A DNA stretch of 20,292 bases from Candidatus Saccharimonadota bacterium. GTDB taxonomy: Bacteria > Patescibacteriota > Saccharimonadia > Saccharimonadales > SLHW01. Location: positions 1 through 20,292 of the forward strand of contig SLOC01000047.1 in NCBI GenBank assembly GCA_007132685.1. The letters run 5' to 3'. The position numbers and the translations under genes were made by a program. This document shows positions 1 to 7,041 of the stretch, piece after piece (within the stretch, counting starts at the first letter, position 1; every line of letters begins with the position of its first letter). The notes beneath the pieces were generated by a model. It was not told the origin of the DNA. It saw nothing but the letters and a program-made list of their open reading frames with translations, and did not search any database.

Positions 1-50
1 TAATCACACCCGGGCATTTATTGACCCCTGTTAAATTTTGAAGCCGAAGC

Positions 51-404
51 TTAGCTTGTGCGGAGGATTTTCTCCATCGCTTTGCCTTTAGCGAGCTCAT
101 CAATCAACTTATCCAGGTAGCGAATTTCTTGCATGACGGGTTCTTTGATGTCCTCGACGCGTACGCCACACACTACACCGGTTATGGATTTTCTCGCTGG
201 GTTTAATCGAGGGGCTTTCATAAAGAACGTCTCGACATCGACTTCGTCTTTAAGCTGCGAATCAAGCCCTTTTTCGTCGTAACCGAGTAGCCATTCGATG
301 ATTTCATCGACTTCTGCCTTGGTGCGGTCTTTCCTCTCAGCTTTGGCTACCAACATAGGGTACACCTTTGCCATGCTCATCGTATAAATAGGGGGTTTAC
401 TCAT
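51..404 (-). CDS. DUF2200 family protein
   Basis: This 117-aa protein matches my memory of the DUF2200 family almost end to end. It has an N-terminal IYTMSMAKVYP stretch, a central EVDEIIEWLLGYD block, the VVCGVRVEDI segment and a C-terminal helix reading MQEIRYLDKLIDELAKGKAM. The family is small, cytosolic and uncharacterised, and I cannot assign a biochemical role. The start is supported by a purine-rich AGAGGAAA Shine-Dalgarno-like sequence just upstream on the reverse strand. It is transcribed away from the 522 gene, so the 405-521 gap holds divergent promoters. The protein is full length with no signal peptide or membrane segment. Confidence 0.88.
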   Translation of the reverse strand: MSKPPIYTMSMAKVYPMLVAKAERKDRTKAEVDEIIEWLLGYDEKGLDSQLKDEVDVETFFMKAPRLNPARKSITGVVCGVRVEDIKEPVMQEIRYLDKLIDELAKGKAMEKILRTS

Positions 405-457
405 ACCATTTCCTCTTTTTCAGACAGCTTAACACGGACTGCGGTTTTGAGTCGGAC

Positions 458-463
458 TGTATA
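458..463 (-). promoter_or_regulatory. Putative -10 box for the DUF2200 gene
   Basis: On the reverse strand this reads TATACA, about 54 nt upstream of the DUF2200 ATG. A TTGTCA -35-like hexamer lies further upstream, but the spacing (about 21 nt) is longer than ideal, so this is tentative. Confidence 0.35.
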
Positions 464-483
464 GGTTGCCGGCACAGCGTATT

Positions 484-512
484 TTGACAAGAAAATGTCA
501 TCATGTGAAAAT
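484..512 (+). promoter_or_regulatory. Promoter of the 522 gene (-35 TTGACA, extended -10)
   Basis: A perfect TTGACA at 484-489 is followed after 17 nt by GAAAAT at 507-512, with a TG dinucleotide one base upstream (504-505), giving an extended -10. The ATG at 522 lies only 9 nt after the -10, so the transcript probably starts at or next to the start codon. The -35 overlaps an inverted repeat, TGACA-N6-TGTCA (485-500), which could be an operator. Confidence 0.6.
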
Positions 513-521
513 TAGTTAATT

Positions 522-1118
522 ATGACTGAACGTGAGCAGCATCCGATGGCTAGTGATGAGGAGCTTTTTGTGAATCACTCCGCGACCTTAGAAATGAAAC
601 AGCGTAGCGCGGCGGCCTTATATGAGCTGGCTGAGATTGCTACTGCGAATAACGAAAGTCCAGCAAATCTGATGCAGTTGGGCGAACTCGCTAATCAAAT
701 CGGTTCGCACCTACTAACACTTGTCAAAGTACATGGCATGCGACAACCGCTTGATTTTGGCTATCGCAGCAAGGGTGCTGACCTGACGAAGCCACCAGAG
801 TTTGCTCCTGTCGTACGTTTGCCTATGATTGGGAAGACAGAGCTCATCTTGACTGCGCTAGCTGGTAGAGAAGTGTATTGTGCTCGTCGCGATACTACAG
901 AAGATGAGGATATGTATTACGCTGTTGTACCAGTTAGTCCACCGGAGCGCGTAAGGGTAGGAAATTATAACTATAGCGGCATGTGTGCTGCTGAGCAGCG
1001 GGCTGCTGATACCTTTTACTACCACCCATTAGTAGACCCGCAAAAAACTGAGGTTCGGGCAGGCTACCAGCGCGTCGTGGAAAGTCTCGTTGCGGACACC
1101 GTGAACGCGATGGACTGA
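522..1118 (+). CDS. Hypothetical protein, 198 aa
   Basis: I do not recognise this protein. It has no signal peptide, membrane segment or metal-binding cluster, so it is probably cytosolic. The N-terminal ~75 residues look alpha-helical (ALYELAEIATANNE, LMQLGELANQIGSHLL). A mixed region follows with PVVRLPMIGKTELILTALAG and YAVVPVSPPERVRVGNYNYSG. The last third contains aromatic-rich DTFYYHPLVDP and ends in a short helix. The start is supported by a good promoter whose -10 lies only 9 nt upstream, leaving no room for a Shine-Dalgarno, so translation is probably leaderless. A second in-frame Met at residue 9 is a less likely start. The next gene (1145) has its own promoter. Confidence 0.7.
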   Translation: MTEREQHPMASDEELFVNHSATLEMKQRSAAALYELAEIATANNESPANLMQLGELANQIGSHLLTLVKVHGMRQPLDFGYRSKGADLTKPPEFAPVVRLPMIGKTELILTALAGREVYCARRDTTEDEDMYYAVVPVSPPERVRVGNYNYSGMCAAEQRAADTFYYHPLVDPQKTEVRAGYQRVVESLVADTVNAMD

Positions 1119-1130
1119 TAGACTACTTGT

Positions 1131-1138
1131 TGTAGACT
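1131..1138 (+). promoter_or_regulatory. Putative -10 promoter of the 54-aa gene
   Basis: TAGACT at 1133-1138 is directly preceded by TG and ends 6 nt before the ATG at 1145. This resembles the TG-plus-TANACT arrangement next to ATG upstream of 15096, 18292 and 19391. No convincing -35 was seen. Confidence 0.45.
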
Positions 1139-1144
1139 GTTTTT

Positions 1145-1309
1145 ATGGATGATGACGAAGCAGTACTACCGTGCCAAGACAAAATGGCGTTTGATAGCCA
1201 GGACGAAGCTGAATCGAGCGCTTTAGCGGTAGATTGGCAACACGGCGAAAGACTGAGCGTCTACCAGTGTCAACACTGCGAGTTATGGCATTTGAGTTCG
1301 GGTGGATAA
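1145..1309 (+). CDS. Small zinc-ribbon-like protein, 54 aa
   Basis: Reading ATG to TAA gives a 54-residue acidic protein. Cys10 lies in LPCQDK, and the C-terminal motif YQCQHCELWHLSS (about residues 40-52) holds Cys42, Cys45 and His49. The pattern of one early Cys, a helix with spaced Ala residues, then a C-x2-C followed by WHL(S/T)S is the one I know from many small uncharacterised proteins of actinobacteria and phages. Three Cys plus a His could bind one zinc. Function is unknown; a nucleic-acid or protein interaction role is only a guess. It sits between the 522 gene and metG and has its own -10-like element 6 nt before the ATG, suggesting a leaderless mRNA. Confidence 0.72.
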   Translation: MDDDEAVLPCQDKMAFDSQDEAESSALAVDWQHGERLSVYQCQHCELWHLSSGG

Positions 1310-1324
1310 TTATCCTTACTTCGT

Positions 1325-1330
1325 TATACT
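1325..1330 (+). promoter_or_regulatory. Putative -10 box (TATACT) for metG
   Basis: TATACT lies 39 nt upstream of the metG ATG. A GAGAAG purine stretch at 1361-1366 may serve as a weak ribosome binding site. No clear -35 is seen; a perfect 12-bp palindrome, GGATAATTATCC (1304-1315), lies just upstream. Confidence 0.5.
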
Positions 1331-1369
1331 AAAACGGTAAGCAAACAAGTGAGTTTATAAGAGAAGTAC

Positions 1370-2812
1370 ATGAGCTACTACATTACGACATCTATTCCCT
1401 ATGCAAACGCCGATCCACATATTGGTTTTGCGCTTGAACTCATCCAGGCGGATGTGTTGGCGCGCTATGCTCGTCAACAGGGGCACGATGTCGTGTTTTC
1501 GACCGGCACGGACGAACACGGTACGAAGATTTATGAAAAAGCCCAGGAAAAAGGAGTTGACCCTCACAAGCTTACCGATGAAATGAGTCAGAACTTTCGA
1601 GATTTGGCAGAGGTACTTAATTCTAGCCACAACCGTTTTATCCGTACGACTGACAAAGAGCACGAATCCCGCGCCCAGAAGATATGGAAAGCGCTCGAAA
1701 AAGACATCTACAAAGCACAGTACAAAGGGCTCTACTGCGTGGGGTGTGAGGCCTATGTCACCGAGGCAGCTGCTAAAGAGAATGGCGGCGAATGCCCGAC
1801 GCACCAGAAGCCCTACGAGGTACTTGAGGAAGAGAACTACTTCTTCAAGCTCAGCAAATACAGCGATGATATAAAAGCCGCAATCGAATCTGACTCGTTC
1901 GACGTGCTGCCCAAGCATCGCAAAAACGAGATACTCGGCGTTTTAAAGGATGGCCTCGAGGACATCAGTATTTCTCGGCCGGCTGACAAGTTACCGTGGG
2001 GCGTGCCAGTACCGGGTGACAAGAAGCAAGTAATGTATGTGTGGTTCGAGGCGCTGATGAACTACATCACTGTACTCGGCTATCCTGACCAGAAGGACTT
2101 TAAGGATTTCTGGCCAGCAGACGTGCAGGTAATCGGTAAGGATATCCTGCGTTTTCATGCGGCTATCTGGCCAGGCATGCTACTCGGTTTGGGTATAGAG
2201 TTGCCAAAGAAGCTCTACGTACACGGATTTATCTATGTCGCTGGGCAAAAGATGAGCAAAAGTATTGGCAATGTCGTCCACCCGAAAGAGGTCGTAAAGC
2301 AGTATGGAGCCGACGCGCTTCGCTACTATTTGCTTGGTCATATTCCCTCGAGCGGTGACGGTGACTTTACTTGGGAGAAATTTCACGATGCCTATACCAA
2401 CGAGCTTGGTAACGAGCTCGGCAATGCCGTGCAGCGGACTATCGTGATGATAGTGAAGTATAAGCACGGACAGCTCGGTAAACTGGCGCGCTCCCAACAC
2501 GACGAAGCTAAGTATCATGAAGCGATTGAATACTGCCAGTTTGATAAAGCGCTTGAAGCGGTGTGGAAGATGATTCGCGGACTCAATCAATACATCGAGG
2601 AAGAAAAACCGTGGCAGATTGCCAAAGAAGGCGACGCGCAACAATTAGAGGCAGTGTTGTCTCACCAGGCTGCGAGCCTGATGCAGATAGCAGACTTATT
2701 GACGCCGTTTTTACCAGAGACCGCCGATGCCATCAAGCAGGCTCTTTCGGCGGAGCCAATCGTACTGCCAGAGCGTACGCTGTTCCCACGCATCGAGCGA
2801 GAGGAAGAATAG
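1370..2812 (+). CDS. metG: Methionyl-tRNA synthetase
   Basis: Cytosolic class I aminoacyl-tRNA synthetase that charges tRNA-Met with methionine using ATP. The Rossmann fold begins at residue 5, with the HIGH-type signature present as HIGF (17-20). Around residues 123-145 a single zinc knuckle is formed by Cys123, Cys126, Cys142 and His145. The KDILRFH segment (257-263) and the KMSKS loop (294-298) are intact. A helical anticodon-binding domain follows from about residue 335 to the end. At 480 aa it lacks the C-terminal EMAP-II/Trbp111-like tRNA-binding domain of E. coli-type MetRS, as in many short bacterial forms. The gene is followed after 7 nt by the TatD-family gene, a pairing very common in bacteria, so the two are probably co-transcribed. 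Confidence 0.97.
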   Translation: MSYYITTSIPYANADPHIGFALELIQADVLARYARQQGHDVVFSTGTDEHGTKIYEKAQEKGVDPHKLTDEMSQNFRDLAEVLNSSHNRFIRTTDKEHESRAQKIWKALEKDIYKAQYKGLYCVGCEAYVTEAAAKENGGECPTHQKPYEVLEEENYFFKLSKYSDDIKAAIESDSFDVLPKHRKNEILGVLKDGLEDISISRPADKLPWGVPVPGDKKQVMYVWFEALMNYITVLGYPDQKDFKDFWPADVQVIGKDILRFHAAIWPGMLLGLGIELPKKLYVHGFIYVAGQKMSKSIGNVVHPKEVVKQYGADALRYYLLGHIPSSGDGDFTWEKFHDAYTNELGNELGNAVQRTIVMIVKYKHGQLGKLARSQHDEAKYHEAIEYCQFDKALEAVWKMIRGLNQYIEEEKPWQIAKEGDAQQLEAVLSHQAASLMQIADLLTPFLPETADAIKQALSAEPIVLPERTLFPRIEREEE

Positions 2813-2819
2813 GTGGCTT

Positions 2820-3590
2820 ATGGAGTTTTTCGATACACATTGTCATATCCACTTTGATGATTACGAAATCGCACCGAAAACCGCGATTATACAAGCCAAA
2901 CAAGCCGGTGTTACCAAATTGCTTGCTGTTGGCTGCACGGTTGCAGACAGCACTGCTGGAGTTCGCCTGGCAGAGGCGGAGGAGGGTGTCTACGCTACGG
3001 TTGGTATTCATCCACACCATGCCAAGGAGTACAACGGTGACAAAGTAGCCATGCGAGAGCTTGCAATGCTTGCGACCAACTCGTCAACGGTAGCCATTGG
3101 CGAATGTGGGCTTGATTACTACTATGAAAAATCACCAAAACAGGCGCAAAAAGCCGTATTCGAAGAGCAGCTGCAAATCGCACTCGACAATGAGCTACCC
3201 GTTTCGTTCCATGTGCGAGACGCGTTTGAGGATTTTTACCCGATTATCGACAATTTCCCGAATATTCAAGGTGTCGTGCATAGCTTTACTGCGGGCACGA
3301 AAGTGCTCGATAAAGTGCTCGATAGGGGATTTTATGTAGGTCTTAACGGTATATTGACGTTCACCAAAGACCACGCACAACTTGACATGGCACGTGCTGT
3401 TCCACTAGAATCATTGCTGCTTGAAACAGATGCCCCCTTCTTGACGCCGAAGCCACATCGTGGTAATATATGTGAACCAAAGCACGTTGTGGACACGGCG
3501 GAGTTTTTAGCGAAGTTACGTGGAGAGTCATTGGCGGATATTGCCGCGACGACGACGCGTAACGCTAAGGAGTTATTTGGGTTAGCGTAA
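2820..3590 (+). CDS. tatD: TatD family metal-dependent hydrolase (3'-5' DNase)
   Basis: 256-aa TIM-barrel amidohydrolase-superfamily nuclease. The TatD metal-site motifs occur in order: FDTHCHIHFD (HxH), GIHPHH, GECGLDYYY (metal-bridging Glu), FHVRDA, HSFTAG and LETDAPFL (final Asp). TatD/YcfH enzymes are Mg2+-dependent 3'-5' exonucleases or deoxyribonucleases linked to DNA repair and turnover; that role is family knowledge. I chose the ATG at 2820 because the protein then opens with MEFFDTHCH, as is usual, and an AGGTGG ribosome binding site lies just before it. A longer reading from 2727 would overlap metG by nearly 90 bp and add residues foreign to the family. Confidence 0.95.
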   Translation: MEFFDTHCHIHFDDYEIAPKTAIIQAKQAGVTKLLAVGCTVADSTAGVRLAEAEEGVYATVGIHPHHAKEYNGDKVAMRELAMLATNSSTVAIGECGLDYYYEKSPKQAQKAVFEEQLQIALDNELPVSFHVRDAFEDFYPIIDNFPNIQGVVHSFTAGTKVLDKVLDRGFYVGLNGILTFTKDHAQLDMARAVPLESLLLETDAPFLTPKPHRGNICEPKHVVDTAEFLAKLRGESLADIAATTTRNAKELFGLA

Positions 3591-3598
3591 AGAGATTT

Positions 3599-3952
3599 AT
3601 GAAATTGCTACCATTCTTATCACCAGAATCAGATCCTAAGCTCAGGAATATTGAGGTCAAGGGAATTGTGTTTCATCGGCGATGCACGATAGAGGCTGCT
3701 GTTACCAATATCGGTGGCGCAGTCAATGAGTCATTTGGTCGTACGGAACTGCTCCCACGCGAAGAAGTTGAAGAGCTTGATGTATCAAAGCTCGAAACGC
3801 CTGCACAAAAGCCACCCGAAGTCGTTGACACCAACACGGTCTACAATGAAGCAAATGTCGATAGTCTTAATCGTCTTGCACAAAGTCTCGCAGTAGAACA
3901 TACGAAAAGTCCGCTTTATGACGATAATGGCCTGTTTATAGGGGGTAACTAG
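3599..3952 (+). CDS. Conserved-looking hypothetical protein, 117 aa
   Basis: I do not recognise this protein. It has no signal peptide or transmembrane segment. It starts MKLLPFLSPESDPK, has a short possibly beta-rich stretch IEVKGIVFHRRCTIEAAVTNIGG (about residues 18-41) and an acidic, Pro-containing middle (REEVEELDVSKLETP). It ends with SPLYDDNGLFIGGN. It starts 8 nt after the tatD stop and its own stop lies 3 nt before the next ATG, so it clearly belongs to the metG-to-desulfurase transcription unit. Its tight pairing with the 3956 gene suggests a joint function, which the sequence does not reveal. Confidence 0.68.
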   Translation: MKLLPFLSPESDPKLRNIEVKGIVFHRRCTIEAAVTNIGGAVNESFGRTELLPREEVEELDVSKLETPAQKPPEVVDTNTVYNEANVDSLNRLAQSLAVEHTKSPLYDDNGLFIGGN

Positions 3953-3955
3953 AAT

Positions 3956-4324
3956 ATGTTGAAAAAAATGATTCACCAAAACAAGCTCGAACGCAAAGCA
4001 CAGCGTGACCGCGAGCTAGAGCAGAAGCTGTTGCGCCGCGAAGCAAAAATTGGTGGACGATTGTTCGGTACTGTACCAGCAGGTGCGCATCGGGAATTTT
4101 TCTGCTTGGATGAACGAACTTGGGTATGGCACGAAGAATGGACGGACCAGAAAACCGGCCAGAAAAAGACCCAGATCACCCGTTATGACGTACGACCAGA
4201 CAGAATTCTTAAGAACCGCGACGGCCAGTACTGGCCGGTCACCAAGGAAGAAGCAGACCACCTATTAGAGGCTGCACGGTCATACCGTGATGCGGTCAAC
4301 CAAGAGCTTTACGCTCGGGTCTAA
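3956..4324 (+). CDS. Hypothetical protein, 122 aa, basic helical N-terminus
   Basis: Unrecognised soluble protein. The first ~32 residues form a strongly charged Lys/Arg/Glu helix (NKLERKAQRDRELEQKLLRRE). A compact domain follows with conserved-looking aromatics: HREFFCLDERTWVWHEEW, then a Lys-rich turn, ITRYDVRPDRILK, and a C-terminal helix PVTKEEADHLLEAARSYRDAV. The charged N-terminus could bind nucleic acid or a partner protein, but this is only a guess. It starts 3 nt after the previous stop and ends 10 nt before the cysteine desulfurase, so it is cotranscribed with both. Confidence 0.68.
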   Translation: MLKKMIHQNKLERKAQRDRELEQKLLRREAKIGGRLFGTVPAGAHREFFCLDERTWVWHEEWTDQKTGQKKTQITRYDVRPDRILKNRDGQYWPVTKEEADHLLEAARSYRDAVNQELYARV

Positions 4325-4334
4325 CAGTTAAGTT

Positions 4335-5471
4335 ATGGTGTATCTTGATTACGCCGCCGCTACTCCAGTAGATGACGCAGTGCTCGCAGCAGCAACTCCT
4401 TATTTCAACGAACAGTTCTATAACCCATCTGCCCGATATTTACCTGCCAAACAGGTGAAACAAGCTATGGAGGCGGCTCGTAGCAGTGTCGGTGCGTGGC
4501 TCGGCTGCCGCGGTGAAGAAGTGTTTTTTACGGCTGGCGGTACTGAGGCAAACAATCTCGCTATAGCTGGGGTCATGCAGCAGTATCCAGGGGCAAACTG
4601 CGTTATCTCGACAATCGAGCACGATTCCGTGCATGAACCAGCGCAAGCCTACGACGTACGCTACGCTTCGGTTGATGAGCAGGGCATAATTGACTTAAAA
4701 AGATTGCGAGAGGTCATCGATGACAAGACGGTGCTCGTGAGTATCGGCTACGTCAACAGTGAAATCGGCACCATCCAGCCACTTAAAGAAGTCGCCAAAA
4801 TAATCGAGAGTATTAGAAAAGAACGTCAAACGCAGCAGAATGACCTGCCGCTATATTTCCATACTGATGCCTGCCAGGCGGCGAACTACCTGGATCTGCA
4901 TGTACACACACTTGGGGTGGATATGATGACACTAAACGGCGGTAAGATATACGGGTTCAAGCAGTCAGGCTGCTTGTATGTACATCGCAAGGCGCAACTA
5001 GTGCCACTGATTACAGGTGGCGGTCAAGAACGCGGACTGCGAAGTGGCACGGAGAACGCCGCGTTTGCCATCGGCTTTGCTGCAGCGCTCGATAATGCAC
5101 AATCACGCCGAGTCGATGAAGCCAAGCGGGTGGCTGAGCTCAGGGATCAGCTCATTGATGGCATCCAAGAACAGTTCCCACGAGCAGAAGTCAACGGTTC
5201 GACTAAACACCGTGTTGCCAACAACGTGCACATCACCTTTCCCGACACGCATAATGAGATTGTGCAATTAAAGCTTGAGCAAGCAGGGGTCTTAGCGGCC
5301 ACTGGTTCTGCCTGTAGCGCAGCCAAAGCAAAAGACTTGTCTCGGGTGCTCAAATCGATTGGCAAAACCGACGCTCAGGCTCAAGCAAGTTTGCGCTTTA
5401 CTCTGGGGCGCGCGACAACAAAAAAAGATATCGAATCCGCCCTCTCTGCGCTGCGCCAAACCATCTCTTAA
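4335..5471 (+). CDS. Cysteine desulfurase (IscS/NifS-like, class V aminotransferase)
   Basis: PLP enzyme that removes sulfur from L-cysteine to give alanine and an enzyme-bound persulfide, used for Fe-S clusters and tRNA thiolation. It starts with the family opening YLDYAAATP. FFTAGGTEANN (64-74) binds phosphate. His96 in EHDSV would stack on PLP, and Asp178 in HTDACQ would contact the pyridine nitrogen. Lys204 (NGGKIYG) is the Schiff-base lysine and RSGTEN (236-241) is present. The catalytic Cys327 lies in GSACSAAKA. The usual His before the PLP lysine (SHK) is Gly here. The 378-aa length is normal. No IscU or other Fe-S scaffold gene is nearby; mnmA, a known sulfur acceptor, lies 13 kb away on the same strand. 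It ends the metG-led gene run. Confidence 0.93.
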   Translation: MVYLDYAAATPVDDAVLAAATPYFNEQFYNPSARYLPAKQVKQAMEAARSSVGAWLGCRGEEVFFTAGGTEANNLAIAGVMQQYPGANCVISTIEHDSVHEPAQAYDVRYASVDEQGIIDLKRLREVIDDKTVLVSIGYVNSEIGTIQPLKEVAKIIESIRKERQTQQNDLPLYFHTDACQAANYLDLHVHTLGVDMMTLNGGKIYGFKQSGCLYVHRKAQLVPLITGGGQERGLRSGTENAAFAIGFAAALDNAQSRRVDEAKRVAELRDQLIDGIQEQFPRAEVNGSTKHRVANNVHITFPDTHNEIVQLKLEQAGVLAATGSACSAAKAKDLSRVLKSIGKTDAQAQASLRFTLGRATTKKDIESALSALRQTIS

Positions 5472-5486
5472 TAAATAAACCGTTTA

Positions 5487-5495
5487 TGCTACAAT
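5487..5495 (+). promoter_or_regulatory. Extended -10 promoter of the F1-like ATPase operon
   Basis: TG-C-TACAAT (TG 5487-5488, hexamer 5490-5495) is a strong extended -10, 55 nt upstream of the first gene's start. The -35 region is weak. The small gaps and overlaps downstream make it the likely main promoter for all seven genes to 11828. Confidence 0.6.
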
Positions 5496-5550
5496 ATAAG
5501 ATGTATATATTGAGTGAATAATACTAACGAAACGACCATAGATTTATCTC

Positions 5551-6390
5551 GTGAACAAGACAAAAATGAAACAATGGCTATCGACGAAAAAAATCCTGTC
5601 GTTATTTGGATTGATTGGGTTACTTGTATTCTCAGCAAGCTCACCGATCGCGCTTGATGCCCAGCCTTTCGCCCAAGGGTTTGACAGTGACGAAAGACTC
5701 GATAGAGGCACGATTGTCGTACTGGACGAAGAAGACTCCGGCAAAGTAGAGGCAGCGACGATTGAGCGTGTCGAGAGCCTCTACGGTGTCGTGATAAATC
5801 CGAACGATGCACCAGTCACCTTAGCTGATGAAGACGGCGATCAAACGTTCGTGTCAACGGCCGGACGGTACCGTTTGCTTGTAAGCGACCAAAACGGACC
5901 CATAGAAGCGGGTGATTTTATCACTATTTCATCTCTAGCTGGTATCGGTATGCAGGTTAATGAAATCGCGCCACTGGTTGTAGGCCGAGCATTGGAAGGG
6001 TTTGACGGTAGTAACGCTATCGGGAGCGCTCAAGTAGGCGATCGAACCGTTCAAATTGGTCGGATAAACGCAGATATTCAAATCGGACAAAATCCATTCT
6101 TGTCACCGGCAGAAGCAAGCTTGCCAGACTTTCTAAGGCGTGCGGCCGAATCTGTCGTCGGAGATCAAGTATCAGCAAACCGAGTGTATATCGCAACGTT
6201 TGTGTTTATCGTAAGTACCTTTGTAGCAGGTAGCTTAATGTACAGCGGAGTCCGCAGTAGCATCATCTCGGTCGGCCGTAATCCGCTATCGAAAAAATCG
6301 ATAATTCGCGGCATGCTACAGGTGATAGTCGTTGGTCTGATAATTTTCATTATCGGTGTATTTGGGGTATATTTAATCTTAAGATTGTGA
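5551..6390 (+). CDS. Exported protein with C-terminal c-subunit-like hairpin (X0 component of the F1-like ATPase)
   Basis: 279-aa protein in the slot where subunits a and c normally sit. Residues 1-38 are a basic, hydrophobic signal sequence. Residues ~50-175 form a beta-rich extracytoplasmic domain whose TAGRYRLLVSDQNGPIEAGD and following VVGRALE resemble a domain I know from tail-fibre-type surface proteins. TM1 (about 212-233), a basic loop with VGRNPLSKKS (241-250) and TM2 (255-278) follow. The loop matches the cytoplasmic GRNP/ARQP loop of F-type c subunits, and positive-inside topology agrees. Neither TM has an Asp or Glu: aligned from memory to a chloroplast-type TM2, Ile264 replaces the ion-binding Glu. 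A proteolipid that pumps ions is therefore unlikely; a non-translocating ring bearing outward domains is my inference. The start is GTG at 5551; an alternative Met at residue 6 is possible. Confidence 0.75.
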   Translation: MNKTKMKQWLSTKKILSLFGLIGLLVFSASSPIALDAQPFAQGFDSDERLDRGTIVVLDEEDSGKVEAATIERVESLYGVVINPNDAPVTLADEDGDQTFVSTAGRYRLLVSDQNGPIEAGDFITISSLAGIGMQVNEIAPLVVGRALEGFDGSNAIGSAQVGDRTVQIGRINADIQIGQNPFLSPAEASLPDFLRRAAESVVGDQVSANRVYIATFVFIVSTFVAGSLMYSGVRSSIISVGRNPLSKKSIIRGMLQVIVVGLIIFIIGVFGVYLILRL

Positions 6391-6399
6391 TGTAAAAAG

Positions 6400-6406
6400 A
6401 GAGGTG
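6400..6406 (+). promoter_or_regulatory. Shine-Dalgarno AGAGGTG deciding the GTG start at 6415
   Basis: AGAGGTG lies 8 nt upstream of a GTG start and supports MDIYGLAAI as the N-terminus of the b-like subunit. Confidence 0.7.
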
Positions 6407-6414
6407 GGCACTAA

Positions 6415-7041
6415 GTGGATATATATGGATTAGCAGCAATACTCGTAGGAATTGCCGCTATCGCAATTGCGCTCGTATGGCTGGCGCTACGTGTAGGCCA
6501 CTCTGGCACCAGTAAAATGCTGGGCAGCAGCGGAGGTACGTATGTTGACCAAGCTGAACACGAAGTAGAACACATCTTTAATGATGAGTTCCGTGAAGAG
6601 CTGCGTAACCGCGGACGACTCCACTTTGAAAAGATTATTGGCGAAAACGCCATGTTCCTACAACAAGACTTACGTCTGACGACGTCTCAACTTAATGAGT
6701 TTATGAAAAACGAGATTACTGAGAAGCTGCAGGATGAGTTCTCAAAGTATGAAGAATCAATCACCGACGCGAAACAAATGGCCATCGACTCGATTACCAA
6801 AACACAAGAAGCTATTGAGGAACAACGCCAGGTTATGAGCCAACAACTCATAAAAGAAATCGAAGCCGAAAAAGACCGCATGATTAAGCGCTTTGAGGAA
6901 AACATCGGCGATATCGTAAATCACTACGTGCTCGCCGCCATTGGTGATCAAATTGACCTCAATGACCAACTCGACTACATTATTTCTGATATCGAACAAC
7001 ACAAAGATGTAATTTTGCAGGATTTGAAGGATGGATCATAA
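6415..7041 (+). CDS. F-type ATPase b-like stalk subunit
   Basis: 208-aa protein with one N-terminal transmembrane helix (residues 5-27), a short Gly/Ser linker and then an almost entirely helical, highly charged cytoplasmic body. The likely coiled coil spans ~90-165, rich in Glu, Gln and Lys. This architecture and the position before delta are those of the peripheral-stalk b subunit, which holds the alpha3beta3 head static relative to the membrane. It is longer than E. coli b (about 156 aa), and the last ~45 residues (from IGDIVNHYVLAAIGD) are not typical of b. The sequence alone would not prove b; context does much of the work. It starts 24 nt after the X0 gene and overlaps delta by 11 bp. 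Confidence 0.78.
   Translation: MDIYGLAAILVGIAAIAIALVWLALRVGHSGTSKMLGSSGGTYVDQAEHEVEHIFNDEFREELRNRGRLHFEKIIGENAMFLQQDLRLTTSQLNEFMKNEITEKLQDEFSKYEESITDAKQMAIDSITKTQEAIEEQRQVMSQQLIKEIEAEKDRMIKRFEENIGDIVNHYVLAAIGDQIDLNDQLDYIISDIEQHKDVILQDLKDGS

Noticed and set aside
1304..1315. Perfect 12-bp palindrome GGATAATTATCC upstream of metG
   Set aside because: It overlaps the end of the 54-aa gene and is short enough to be chance; no second copy was noticed.
1355..1918. Long reverse-strand open frames inside metG and other genes
   Set aside because: They lie antisense to genes with clear family motifs, have no ribosome binding sites and show no recognisable protein features.
2727..2819. Longer N-terminus for the TatD protein
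   Set aside because: It overlaps metG by nearly 90 bp and adds residues foreign to the family; the ATG at 2820 has a ribosome binding site and gives the expected MEFFDTHCH opening.
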